This document shows positions 33,295-44,691 of a DNA stretch of 64,000 bases, in pieces (the stretch's first letter is position 1; every line of letters begins with the position of its first letter). The notes beneath the pieces are model-generated. The model did not search any database, was not told the origin of the DNA, and worked only from the letters and a program-made list of their open reading frames with translations. A program made the translations under genes and the position numbers. This DNA is from Rhizophagus clarus (taxonomy: Eukaryota; Glomeromycota; Glomeromycetes; Glomerales; Glomeraceae), in NCBI GenBank assembly GCA_015698045.1, contig BLAL01000058.1, positions 1,366,501-1,430,500 on the forward strand, given 5' to 3'.

Positions 33295-36012
33295 CTTGAT
33301 ATGTTTATTATTATGTTATAAACAAGTATTGATAACGATAATGGATTTAAAAAATTTGGAAGTATTTATTCACATCTGAATGATGTTAAAATTTTGAAAA
33401 AGATAGAACTTTCTGTTAACGAATAGTGATATAGACAATATTTATAAGACTTTTTCGCTGCATTTTAAGAATTTGCTACAATACTACGGAAAAATTCGTA
33501 TGAAATTCTAGAAATGCTTTCTCGAAAGACAATCAACTTTATTATTTTTACTTATTTGGTGCGATCAACTAGTGGAAATATTTTTAGGTAATTCCATCAT
33601 AGAAGACAATAATGGAAGGCTACAAATTAACATGAAAGGAAACGGAAAGAAAGTGAAACCATCAAATATACAAAAATGGAAATAAAAAAAATAACGAAAT
33701 TTTTTCATTCAACGATTTACTTAATTTACACTCATTTTTCTTATTGGTCGCCATTATATCCGTTTCTGATTGGCTGAATTCATTACACATGTCACATGTC
33801 ATTTCACAGTTGTTACATGTTCCACATTTGTCAAATTATTCGCCAATCTTATTAACCAATCAAATTATAATTGTTCGGTTATTGATCAGTTACACACAGC
33901 CAGCCAATGTGATTGAAAATATACTTATTTTTATAAAACATTAAAACGTCATATCTCCTCTAATTATAAAACTTTTTAAATAAATTCTTAAAAATTATTT
34001 TCTATATAATGTACATATTGACGTTCCAATAAAAAATTTAATCGCGTTTCTTCGTTTTATTGTATGATAAAATAAAGAAGCAAGATTTTTTTCGTGCTAT
34101 TTTTACAATATCAATACTATCGGAAATTAAGTTTTTGACATAAATGATAAAGTTGTGAAACTTTGTAAGGAAATCAATGTGGATACAAGTGACGGTAATA
34201 ATAATATTAATTCTGTAACAGATGGTGTTGGCATGTGGGGAGGTAATAATACAATACCAGAAGAATCTAAGAAAGTAAAGAGAATGAAATATATCAAATT
34301 CCTGTTAAAGAATATGTGAAAATCTTGAAAGGGCAGGACTAAGTTATGTTTGACATGATCATCAAAGCAACTTGGGCGGTATGTACCGATGGATGTTGTA
34401 CGATAAATAAGAAATTCAGAAAACCAAACATATTTTAATTATTTTTAATTTCATTGTTTGTATTAGAATTGTATAATATTTACGTAATTTGTATAATTGT
34501 ACTATTTTGTTTGAGTAAACTTTATCATTATTTTTGAAACTAATATTCGAAATAATTATAATTAGCATAAGTGTATTTTTTTTTTTGAATTGAAATTTAT
34601 TATTAACTACAGTAGATGGTATTTTGAAAAATATTTATTTTATTTGCACTTTGTGTTTGATTTTTTTGCGTAATATGGAGTTTCGCATTTGGTTTTTGGA
34701 GTTACTTAGAGTTAAATTTAGATTAAGGTTAAGGTTTAGGTTTAGGTTTAGTGTTAGTTTAGTTAAAAAAAATCAAAATTAAGATGACGGTCAAATTTAG
34801 ATCGTGAATAATGAATATGATGTTGAAATCATTACGCATTTGCTTACTGTTTAACCTGGAAACGTTAATCTACAAATAGACCTAGAATTGGCGTACGAGT
34901 AAAATGACGGTATAAGCACTTACGCCAAGAATAAGTTTTTTTCTATACTTTGTTATATCAGTATAAGTTATAATACCCAAAATCGGAAAGTATGCGCAAA
35001 ACGAAAGAGATTTTAAATTGAGCTTTTCCTTAGTTTTAGTTTTAGTTTCAATCTTAGATTTTTAGTCAAGTAAGGCAGCAAATTTTAATTTCTATTAATT
35101 TTATTATATGTATTAGACAACTAATATTGAGTTTGATTCATTGATACACATATTTACGATTTGTACGTGAAGCATAAACATGTATTTATTTTCTTAAACC
35201 CAAAACACGAATCCTTATTCAATTTATTAACTAATATATTAATATAACTAAGGCTTTGTGCAAAGAACATTAGCTTGATAATTTGTAATTAATTAATAAC
35301 AGCAATAACTCACAATATTACAATAATATAATCAACCATTATGTATGTCACATGATGTTTACGATGAAATTATTATGGCATGAAAATTTATCTCTTTAAT
35401 TACTTTCTAATATTAAAGATATTATAATAATAATTTTTACTATAGTTTTTGAAACGCAATTTATTGTTAATCCGCAGCATTGATCATCTAACCAAATCTA
35501 AACTAACAAAAATAAGTTAAAACAATTATTTAGCCAATTTTTTTTGATTAATAATCAAAAACTTGCCGAACGATATGTGTTGAATTTTCCGTACAGGTCA
35601 ATCCACCATTCCAAATTTTCAGGAGTTCCCGAAAAATAAATAAAAATATTACAATGATGGTATCTATGATTAAAAGCAAGAAAAAATTCTTTCCAGACAT
35701 TATATACTCTAATGCGTAACAGCATCACCATTACAAAATTCTGCTCTAAACAATCCTAAAAATTGAAATATATTTGGCTAGCATCTTTATTAATATATTT
35801 TAATTAGTAATTTTAACTAAAAAAATTTTTTATATATTTAAAAAAAAAACAACTAAATTAATCATACTTGGTTACTATTTTTTATAATAATTTTTATTTA
35901 GTCAGCTTTTATCGCTGATACATTCCTCCTCCTTCTCTGTCTCATTCTCATTCTCATACCAATTTTCATACTATATTCAAACAGTTTCTTTCATGAATTC
36001 ATGAATTAAAGT
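33295..36012. other. Intergenic region with a small coding relic and telomere-like phrase
   Basis: Mostly A+T-rich. A broken coding stretch is listed separately at 34139-34438. At 34720-34765 there is a short run of TTTAGG-type hexamers. At about 35560-35760 the minus strand shows a decayed coding phrase (NLEWWIDLYGKFNTYRSASF) with stops. A related upstream phrase around 35465 recurs near 37690, so it belongs to the duplicated unit of the gene copies that follow. Confidence 0.45.
34139..34438 (+). pseudogene. Short coding relic, unidentified
   Basis: The plus strand is open from about 34139 with DKVVKLCKEINVDTSDGNN and MWGGNNTIPEESKKVKR. It then changes frame near 34280 and continues as QIPVKEYVKILKGQD, one stop, and MIIKATWAVCTDGCCTINKK to a stop at 34438. 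The change of frame and internal stop suggest a dead gene fragment. No family is recognised. Confidence 0.3.
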
Positions 36013-37235
36013 ATGGGCAACGTTTTAGTAGCAGTCCTGAATACACTTCAGCAAGTAACAGTTCAAAACAACAGTTCAAAAATTGGTTCGAAAAACGGTT
36101 CAAGCAACGGTACAAATGTCGATTTTAACGACAATTTAAACGATGGTTCAAGTGACAATTCAAACGATAATTCAAGCAAAAGTTCAAGTGACGATTCAAA
36201 CGGTCAGTATTAGTTGGTATAATATAATCAAAGATAAATTAAAAAATGAGGAGATTTGTAAGTCACTCAGGAAGGAGGCACTTAATGAATTGGTACTTAG
36301 TCTTGGGGATGAAGCAAGATTCACAAATCGATATCTCAAACTTGATGATTTGAGCCAAATCACTAGGGATTTGCAAAACTTAGACGACTTACTAATCGAG
36401 GAAGATGTGAGGAGCTTGGTCGATAGTCTACTGCGACATTGGAGGAAATCTAACAAATTCGGTGTTTATTTATTTATTAGTAAGCTTAATGATGATCGTT
36501 CCGATAGCCCATTTTTTCGATTTTTAGCAAAATCTGTATTTAGAAACAGATACGGAATGTTCCATGTTGGATTAGAGATAGATGGAATTGTTCTAGAATG
36601 GGGCACTGGAGGCGCCGGTCCTCATCTTATTTATCCAAGGGTCGACACAGAACGATTATATAAGAAAATTGCACATATTCGTGTCAATTCCGATTCATTT
36701 GTTGTTAGTACACAATGTGAATGTAGTCTTAAAACCGATTCTTTATTCCTGACTTGGTGTCACAATCTATATTATATCATCTTTGGCATGATGAGAAAGT
36801 TACTATCTTTTGCTCCAAATATTGGTGTCATTCCTTCTAATAAATTACAAATCATTGCCCAAAAATGCGTTTATTGGAATAAGTATTTTTATTATAATCC
36901 ACTAAATCGTAATTGTCAACATTTTATTGATGAAATGCTCTATGCACTTGGTTTAAAATTCAATCCTGAAGGTGAGTTTAAACGGTTTTTGGATAGAATC
37001 GTTAAGTATGCGGATGATAGATTTTGTTCCAAGAGAGAGAGTTCCTTTCGAGACAAGATCTCGATCAATTTGCTAATCAGAATTGGGTCGAGATCACAAA
37101 TGCTTGGGATAAAAGATTACTTTTATGTTATTCTGATATGTGAATGATATGTATGAGTATAAACATGACGAAAAATGGGGTCCTATGAAATGTAAAGAAG
37201 AATGGGAAAAAAGAGAATATGAACTAAGAAGTTGA
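36013..37235 (+). pseudogene. Copy 1 of the Ser/Asn-rich papain-fold-like family (frameshifted)
   Basis: This aligns with the intact copy at 38204-39304 over its whole length. The N-terminal 66 codons (MGNVLVAVLNTLQQ, then Ser/Asn-rich) are in one frame. The frame shifts just before SWYNIIKDKLK near 36205. A long frame then carries the His motif (MFHVGLEIDGIVLEWGTGG) and the Cys motif (NRNCQHFIDEML). A further single-base loss near 37023 and another near 37139 move the C-terminal 60 residues out of frame. An alternative is that the protein is made from the main frame alone, starting inside at 36143. Three independent shifts against the intact paralogue make a pseudogene more likely. Confidence 0.7.
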
Positions 37236-38203
37236 TCGAATGTACTGTACTGTAAAAGCAAGTTATTTTATTTTTATTACTGTCATGCTATGAGCCGCTG
37301 AAAAATTAATAAAGTATTAAGTTCAATTTGTATATACATGTATGAAACATATATATATATATTAATTATGAAATAACAAGGAAACGAAAAAAATATAAAA
37401 ATAAAGCCAATTAAACGAAAAATTGGTAAAAAGAATAAAAAGAAATATGTATTATTTATTATTCTAATCATCCAACGTGACAATCGTGACATGTACAGTA
37501 TCACATGATATTGATGTTTCAGTCACAATGAGATTATCAGAACATATTTCATTACAAATAAGCTATAATTAATTAAATTAATATCGTTCAAACAAATAAA
37601 CGTCAGACATTTGTAAGTGATACGAAATAACTTCTGATAAAACAAAATAATTGTTCATTATAAAGTTTTTGAAATGCCAAGCAAGCACCAATTTACGAGG
37701 ATCCGCAACATTAAATAACTATTTAGCAAATATATTTTTCTATTAATGTCGAACAAATGTTTTGTTACAAATCAATCCATTCATTCGAGAGTAATCTAAA
37801 AAAAATAAATATTATCATCCTACCCCTCATTTCGAATGTTTCAAGAATAAATAAAACTAAAATAAAAAATATTCAGTGCTTGGTATATAAATCCAAAAGC
37901 AAAAAAAAAAAATTACAATCTGATCTACATGTTAATCAAAAATCGTTATTGTTTCCGGGAAAGGAAATTTCTCTTTAAAAAAAAAAACTTATTATAAACT
38001 ATATTTAGCTAATTTGATTAGTAATTAATAATTACAAAATTCTTATTGGAATAAAGAATTGATATTAACCACACTTAGTTATCATTTTTTTATTATTATA
38101 CTGTAATTAGAAGTTGTATTTAAACAATATTCGCCGAAGCCTCTTCTATCTACCTCCCCCTCATTCTTATTCTCATATTTTCATGTACAGTTTCTAAAGA
38201 AGA
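37236..38203. other. Spacer between copies 1 and 2 of the tandem family
   Basis: A+T-rich. Its start resembles the sequence downstream of copy 2 (39305-39440), and its part near 37685-37730 resembles sequence near 35465-35545 upstream of copy 1. The duplicated unit is therefore about 2.2 kb and includes flanking DNA. No further gene is seen. Confidence 0.5.
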
Positions 38204-39304
38204 ATGGGCAATTTTAATAGCAGCCCAAAGTTCACTTCAGCAAGCAGCAGTTCAAGCAACAGTTCAAACAGCAGTTCAAAAAACAGTTCAAGCAATAGTT
38301 CAAACAACAGTTCAAACAACAATCCAAGCAATAGTTCATACAACAGTTCAAGCGACACTAGTTGGTACAATACAATCAAAGATAAATTAAAAGATGGGGA
38401 AGTTTGCAATTCGCTTGGGGAAGAGGAACTTAATGATTTGATACTAAGTCTCGGGGATGAAACAAGATTTCTGAATCGATATCTCAATCTAAGTGACCTT
38501 CAAAAAAATGATCTTACTCCAAGCGAGAAAGATCGGAAGTTTAATGTTTATTTTTTTATCAGTAAGCTGAGTGATAATCGTTCAGAAAATTTAATTCTCC
38601 GATATGTAGCAAATTCTCTGTTTAAAACAAGATACGGAATGTTCCACGTTGGGTTAGAGATAGATGGAATTGTTCTAGAATGGGGTACTGGTGACGCTGG
38701 TCCTCATCTTATTTATCCAAGGATCAACACAGATCGAATATACGAGAAGATTGCACATATTCGCGTCTCATATCTTAGTCAAGAATTTAACGTTACAAAT
38801 TACACTTCTATGTGGGCTTGGACTCACAATTTATCTTATATCATTTCAGACGTAATGAGCAAGGTTAGACTACATTCTGATCCAAAAATTGGCGTTATTC
38901 CTTCTAATAAATTACAAATCATTGCACAAAAATGCGTTTATTGGAATAAGAATTTTCAATACAGTGCACTAAAACATAATTGCCAACATTTTATTGATGA
39001 AATATTCGAAGCACTTGATCTAAAATTCAATCCTGAAGGCGAATTTAAAAAGTTTCTAGACAGAATTGTCATGTACGCGGATGGAAGATTCCTGTTCCAA
39101 GAAATAGAGTTCCTTTCGAGACAAGATCTTGATCGATATGCTGATCAGAATTGGGGCGTGCTCACAAATGCTTGGGACAAAAGATTACTTTTATGTTATT
39201 CTGGTATGATGAATAATATGTATGAATATAAGCATGATGAAAAATGGGGACCTATAAAAAGCAAAGAAGAATGGGATAAAAGAGAATATGGATTAAGAAT
39301 ATGA
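38204..39304 (+). CDS. Ser/Asn-rich protein with permuted papain-fold-like His and Cys motifs (intact copy 2)
   Basis: The single-exon product has 366 residues. It begins MGNFNSS, which fits the N-myristoylation pattern (Gly2, Ser6). Residues 10-52 are almost pure Ser and Asn. The conserved core has His148 in GMFHVGLEIDGIVLEWGTG and Cys260 in HNCQHFIDEIF. A His-xxGLE motif followed by an NCxHF motif is typical of circularly permuted papain-like hydrolases (PPPDE/DeSI, LRAT and NlpC/P60-like groups), which cut peptides, isopeptides or acyl groups. The assignment rests on these two motifs only; the distance between them (112 residues) is longer than in most PPPDE proteins. It would act at membranes if acylated. 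Copies 1 and 3 nearby are broken, so this may be the only functional member here. Confidence 0.7.
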   Translation: MGNFNSSPKFTSASSSSSNSSNSSSKNSSSNSSNNSSNNNPSNSSYNSSSDTSWYNTIKDKLKDGEVCNSLGEEELNDLILSLGDETRFLNRYLNLSDLQKNDLTPSEKDRKFNVYFFISKLSDNRSENLILRYVANSLFKTRYGMFHVGLEIDGIVLEWGTGDAGPHLIYPRINTDRIYEKIAHIRVSYLSQEFNVTNYTSMWAWTHNLSYIISDVMSKVRLHSDPKIGVIPSNKLQIIAQKCVYWNKNFQYSALKHNCQHFIDEIFEALDLKFNPEGEFKKFLDRIVMYADGRFLFQEIEFLSRQDLDRYADQNWGVLTNAWDKRLLLCYSGMMNNMYEYKHDEKWGPIKSKEEWDKREYGLRI

Positions 39305-39475
39305 TTAAAAAAAGTTGACCGAACATACCGTACTATATAGTCAATACTAAAATAGATAAAATAAATTCGGTCGTTTTAAATTTTTTTTATTAAGTACTAT
39401 CATGTATCGATATTTTATTTCATTTTAAGAGCCACCGTAAAATTAATATACGTGTAGAAACATTTAAAATAATTA

Positions 39476-39857
39476 TCGCCGCAGGCGATTTTCGCCGCTT
39501 GATTCTGGCCAAAAATTATAATTTCGGCCATAGTTAAAAATCGTTTGTTAAAAAAATTTTAGTTTAAGTAAATTTAAATAATAAATAAGTAAAATGATGT
39601 AATTAAATATCAACCACACTGAAATTTTGAAAATTTTATTAAAAAGAATTTTTTTTAAGACCAAAAAAAAAAAAAAACCGTTTTGCATTTTTTTCTCAAA
39701 AACTATCTGAAAAACGGTCTTTTTGACCTAAGGTAAACTTTTCTACTCATAAATTTACACATAATAGCATTGTTATTTTATGAACAGATCAAATATTTCA
39801 GTGAAAGATTTTAAAATTTAAAAAAGAATTTTATGTGCGGCGATGATCACCGTGCGA
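39476..39857. mobile_element. Small inverted-repeat element (MITE-like)
   Basis: The left end (CGCCGCAGGCGATTTTCGCC) and the right end (GCGGCGATGATCACCGTGCG) are imperfect inverted repeats. The interior is A+T-rich without an ORF. No target duplication is clear. Confidence 0.45.
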
Positions 39858-40138
39858 TTTTTTAACATTCCCGAAGAAAAGATATTGTATATTTGTGTTG
39901 TATTATTCAAAAAAATTTGTTCGATGAATTATGGTATGTATTATGTAACTATTATATAATTATTATACCTGGAAATTCTTTACATCGACGGTACCGTAAC
40001 GATGTCATGCCAGTACTTAACTTTTTCTTCGATATTTTAAGATGGTAAATTTATCATTTATCTATCATATTGTACCTTTGAACAGATGCTATAATGATGT
40101 TCGTATGTTTGCCTAGCCTTTACACAACATTCCTGCTA

Positions 40139-41828
40139 GCCCTATAAGAAATCTGTATACGAAAAGGATACGTTTTATAAATGTTTGATATACATTTTTA
40201 CCGATTCCGTATAATAATTCCGTATATTTAATACGTAATTCATTTTTGAAAGTTTTTTAAAAAATTGGTGCATATGGAATGTATGCGGAAAAATTAATAT
40301 ATACGGAATGTATACGGAATTTTTGAACTTGTTTTTTTTAAATAATGATTTTATCGATTTTATCGTCATAAGTCATAACACATGATCACGTGATTTTTGT
40401 TATGATACGTTTTTTGTTTATATAAACCCAGCTTTGATCTTCCACCCTGTCTTACTGTCTTCCTCTCCCTGATTTTTTATTTCGCTATTTTTTTTTTTTT
40501 AAAAAAAAAAAAACTCTTTTTTTCTTTTATTTGTTGCCCCTCTTTTTTATTCTTACTTGCTACTCTTCTTTTAAAAACTTCTTTTCCTTTATTTTCTAAC
40601 TTCGTTGCCCTCTTTAAAAAAAAAAAAAAAAATTTTTTTTGGTTTTATTCTTTTATTCCCATTCATTACCCTCTCTTCTTTTTTATAAAAAAAATTATTT
40701 TTGCCCCTTTTTTTGCTGAATTATTTATTTCTGGATGTTCTCCTCTGGCAGCATAGGTTAGAGGTTAAAGATGGACTAACCGCGACTACTAATACGAAGT
40801 TTGTCAGGACTGGGGAATAAAAAGCCTTATTTAGTGCAGGTATTTCCTGAGTCTCTAATTTAAAAAGAGAGGTTCCTATAAGCCGGGTTATGTAAGTTAC
40901 CTTCTGCATTATTTTTCTAACTTTGTCAGCCCCTTAAAAATCTTTTTTTATGTCCTTCCCTAACTTCGTTATTCCTTTTTCAAAAAAAAAAAAAAAAAAA
41001 ATTTTATTTTACTTTTTTACTTCCACATCACTATCCTTTCTTTTTTATTTATTTTTATTCTTTATTTTGTAGATCAGATTTTTTTTTGGCTGCTTGGTTC
41101 CTTTTTTCTTATTGCGGGTCAATTTTGAAGTACTTTTTTTTTGTAAGTCAGTAGGAACCGGACGTTTGGAGACTTGGATGATTGCAGGTACTATATAGGC
41201 GGAGCTTATATTTCTTTTTTTTTTTGCTTTTAGGTTGTCTGACTCCTGATGACTTGGACGAATCCAGAATTATAGGCACAATAGGGAAGCGTTGGTCTAA
41301 TTGAGTTAAAGAAATGTACTAGTGTCTTTTTTCATTTATTTTGAAGGAATAGATTATTTCTTTGGACTAAGTGCTCCTGGAGACTTTTGATTTCTTAAAA
41401 AAAATCAAATTTCTTAACGAAATATCAGTAGAAATAGTATTAATGTTTCTTTTTGTTTTGGTTTGCAATAGTTGGTTTGATAGGAATAAACTATTCATAA
41501 TATATTTGTGTTTATTTTATTTTTTTATTTTTTGATTTAATAAATAAAATTAAATTTATGTAAATAAAGTCTAGTAATAAATTGTAATAAATTGTAATAT
41601 AAACAGTAAATTTAATAAGCAATAATATAAATTTCATGGTAAAACAGTGATTAAATCACGTAAATTCCGTATGCATTCCATGAAAATTCCGTATCCAAAC
41701 CATATTTATAGTGATACGGAATTGTGCAATTTTCCGTATCTTTTCAACGGTCTATTGTGATACGTTATTTCTAAGGAAAAAAATCGTATAAAAATCTTAT
41801 TAAAAACGTATCCAGTTTTTTATAGGGT
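40139..41828. mobile_element. 1.69-kb non-autonomous DNA transposon with TTCCGTAT subterminal repeats
   Basis: The left end reads CCCTATAAGAAATCTG and the right end, inverted, CCCTATAAAAAACTGG. Within about 200 bp of each end the octamer TTCCGTAT, or its complement ATACGGAA, occurs repeatedly in both orientations; this is typical of transposase binding sites. The interior has a TATA-like box (TTTATATAAACCC near 40417), A-run/T-run hairpins and two G+C-richer blocks (about 40735-40910 and 41145-41300) but no convincing ORF. It may be transcribed. Confidence 0.6.
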
Positions 41829-41837
41829 AGGTAGAGA

Positions 41838-41960
41838 ATTATGGTGGCAATTGGAACCGGTATTCTTAGTCATAAGGACTAAGGAGGTATAAGCTCCGTC
41901 TTTAAGAATATCCGTTGAAAACCTCCGGCAGCGCGGTTATCTGAAGGAGTCATGAGTCAC
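41838..41960. other. G+C-richer, hairpin-forming stretch (possible structured RNA)
   Basis: The stretch contains CTTAGTCATAAGGACTAAG (seven-base perfect stem) and a second short stem around GGAGGTATAAGCTCC. It is richer in G and C than its surroundings. It does not fit a tRNA or a spliceosomal RNA that I know. It might be a transcribed element or a coincidence. Confidence 0.2.
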
Positions 41961-42240
41961 CACAGCACAATATGTCAGATATACAAAATTTCATGTAATA
42001 CTGTTAATAACATTTTATTTTTATATGATTTGAAGATGTGCACGAAAAAATTCAAATTAAATGTGAAATTGGTATGTAAATATTTCTATACCACATTGTT
42101 CCGATATACAACAAGAAGAGTATTAATGTCCATATTATTTTGGAGCGCGGAAAATCGACTAACATGATGTCAATGTTTTAAGAAGCTAATCGAACAATAA
42201 AAAAACCTAATCTGTTGCAACACAGAAGAGAATCTGATAA

Positions 42241-43000
42241 ATTTAGTTTATTTATTTATTAGTAAGCTGAGTGAAAATCGTTCCGATAGTCCATTTCTTC
42301 GATATTTAATAAGATTTATGCTTAAAAACAAATACGAAATGTTTCACGTTGGGTTAGAGATAGATGGAATTATTCTAGAATGGGGCACTGGTGACGCTGG
42401 TCCTCATCTTATTTAACAAGGATTAACAGGGTCGATTATATGAGAAAATTGCACATATTCGTGTCAATTACGATTCAAATCTTAGTAAAGAATCTAACTA
42501 TTCAATCAAATAATACTTTCTTGCAGACTTGGAATCGACATCTATATAATTTTTTATCTAACATCTTAGATATAATGTGCACGTTACTCTCTTTTGTTAT
42601 AAACATTGAAATTGTTCCTTACGAATCATCGCCCGAAAATGCTTTTATTAGAATAAGAATTTTCAATACCACCCACTAAATTGTAATTGCCAACATTTTA
42701 TTGACGGAATGCTCGATGCACTTGGTCTAAAATGCAATCCTGAAGGTAAATTTAAAAAGTTTCTGGATAGAATTGTTATGATAGATTCTTGTTCAAAGAG
42801 AGAGAGTTCCTTTCGAGACAAGATCTCGATCAATATGCTTGATCAGAATTGGAATAAGATCACAAACATTTGGGATAAAAGATTACTTTTATGTTATTCA
42901 GATATAATGAATATTATGTATATGTATGGCTATGAAAATTTCGAAATATGGGTCCTTTGAAACACAATAAAATATGGGTAGAGAAAATACGAATTAACCG
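42241..43000 (+). pseudogene. Copy 3 of the Ser/Asn-rich papain-fold-like family (truncated, broken)
   Basis: Only the part from the SLFIYLLVS-like strand onward is present; the Ser/Asn-rich N-terminus is missing. The His motif survives (MFHVGLEIDGIILEWGTGD), but a TAA follows at LI before the next segment. Several frame changes occur between 42430 and 42710. The Cys motif is recognisable as NCQHFIDGMLDALGLK, and the end matches copies 1 and 2 up to about 43000. Confidence 0.75.
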
Positions 43001-43186
43001 AAAGTAGATTCAACTTTGTTTACATGTATGAAAAATTCCAGTACAGAAGTGATGATAGAAATAAAAAATAAAACACGAACAAAAATGGGTAAAAAGAAAA
43101 TACATATTTATATTGTTATTGTGTGATCATTTTAAAGCATACCAGTAGCATACAGTAACGGCTGATCAGAAAAATCTCCATATAAT

Positions 43187-43436
43187 GAACCAACAGGACC
43201 CAGAAATATATATATAGGGGTCAGGTGGCGAAAAAAAATTTTTATATGAGCTGTACGCATTTTTTTCAGGGCCGGAATTACGATAGTGCTAGTCAATTTC
43301 TAAATTAAGAAATAAATCTTTGACCAGCACTATCTAAAATTATTCACAAAAGGAAAGATCTACATGGTTTTTATGGTTCATTGTACGCAAACTCAAACCT
43401 GACCCTTTTATGTATATTTCTGGGTCCTGAACCAAC
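43187..43436. mobile_element. MITE with 8-bp target duplication (hAT-like)
   Basis: A 234-bp element at 43195-43428 has long inverted ends (AGGACCCAGAAATATA ... TATATTTCTGGGTCCT). It is flanked on both sides by GAACCAAC (43187-43194 and 43429-43436). An 8-bp duplication is the mark of hAT elements. It has no ORF. Confidence 0.8.
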
Positions 43437-44246
43437 TCATCAATTAAGCTTAAACAATAATTGGTCCAATTCTCCAAATCAGCCTGATATGAGATCGCCA
43501 AAATTAGAGAATTTCGAATTTAAATTAAGTAAAAACCCCTGTTTCACTCGGGAATAAGCTTTATCCATGGGTTTGCTAGAAAATATGTCGAATAATGACG
43601 CACCATCAATATTAGAAAAATTGGTTAGATAGCGAGAAAATTGGTGTAGCCATATGAATTTGTCAGACAGATTTGGTGTATTTCATAAATCTGCCGTGAT
43701 GTACAGCTATGGTGGACTAAATAAATATAATAATTATAAATCTCGCAAGCTAACAAATTTATAACTAATCTAAATATAAGTTTGATGATTAGAAATACAC
43801 ATTATATTATGTAAAATCCTGTCCCAAATTAGCGTGAAGTTTACACGAAAGAAATCACAAAGTTAAGGTCTAGAAATACATGATAAATTTTAATCTATTG
43901 TATTTTATGCCCTTTTATTTAATCGATATAATACATTGGGAATAAACAAGTCATTGAATGTTCTGAGGACGAAAGTTTCGCCCAACACATTTTAATAAAG
44001 GAAAAATAAATAGTGTTTGCGAACTCTGGCATTCCTATTATTATTATGAATAATTGTATTCTGCAATCAAGTAGTCAACCTAACAATACTTATTATTGCA
44101 GATGCGTTTAGTTAAATAAAAAAGCTTGTTGCTTTTTTGCTATTGTACTTTTTTTCTTAGGACTTCTCTAATCAACTTACTTAAACAACAACTATTTCAA
44201 CATTTCGTATATGAACACCACCAGAACGGTCTTCTTGCTCCAATGG

Positions 44247-44635
44247 GATATCCGGACTTTTTCGCCAACCATTTCGCCGAAACCATTTCATCGACATTTA
44301 TTTCGCCGAAGTCCATTAATTTACCGACAGATATTTCAGCGAAAACCACTTCACCAAAAAAATCACTTTGTCGAATTAGATATTTTGTCGAAAAAATTCC
44401 ATTGTCTAATAGCTAGGTAACTATTATAGAAACAATGATGATAAAATAGTTCAAAAAGAACATTTCTTATTTATTTTTAAATGAAAGTGTCAATCACTAA
44501 CATATTTGATGAAAATGTCCATTCGAAATGTGATTTCGGTAAAATGGAACTCGGGTCGGCAAAATGTTCCTTCGGTAAAATGTTCGTTCAAAGAGATTGT
44601 TTCGATGATGATTTTCGGCGGAATGTACCGTAATC
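44247..44635. mobile_element. Foldback element built of CATTTCGCCGAAA-like repeats
   Basis: The left half repeats TTTCGCCGAAA-like phrases and the right half repeats their complements (TTCGGTAAAATG, TTTCGGCGGAATG), so the whole can fold on itself. The ends GATATCCGGAC and GGTACCGTAATC-type sequence are imperfectly inverted. The short plus-strand ORFs across it are by-products of the repeat. Confidence 0.55.
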
Positions 44636-44691
44636 TAGTATAACTATAAACCGGCGTTCCCTTTTTTTATTACTCTTTGTATAGATCGCTA

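Larger units (their letters stand above)
39305..42240. other. Transposon-rich spacer between copies 2 and 3
   Basis: It contains a 0.38-kb inverted-repeat element (39476-39857), a 1.69-kb element with inverted ends (40139-41828), and a G+C-richer, hairpin-forming stretch at 41838-41960, all listed separately. No protein-coding gene is supported. Confidence 0.6.

Noticed and set aside
43955-43990. Hammerhead-like phrase CTGAGGACGAAAGTTTCG
   Set aside because: It recalls the CUGA and GAAA parts of a hammerhead core, but the conserved GA after CUGA-U and the final GAAA are not in the right places, and no flanking stems I and III are visible. It is better explained as a small inverted repeat.
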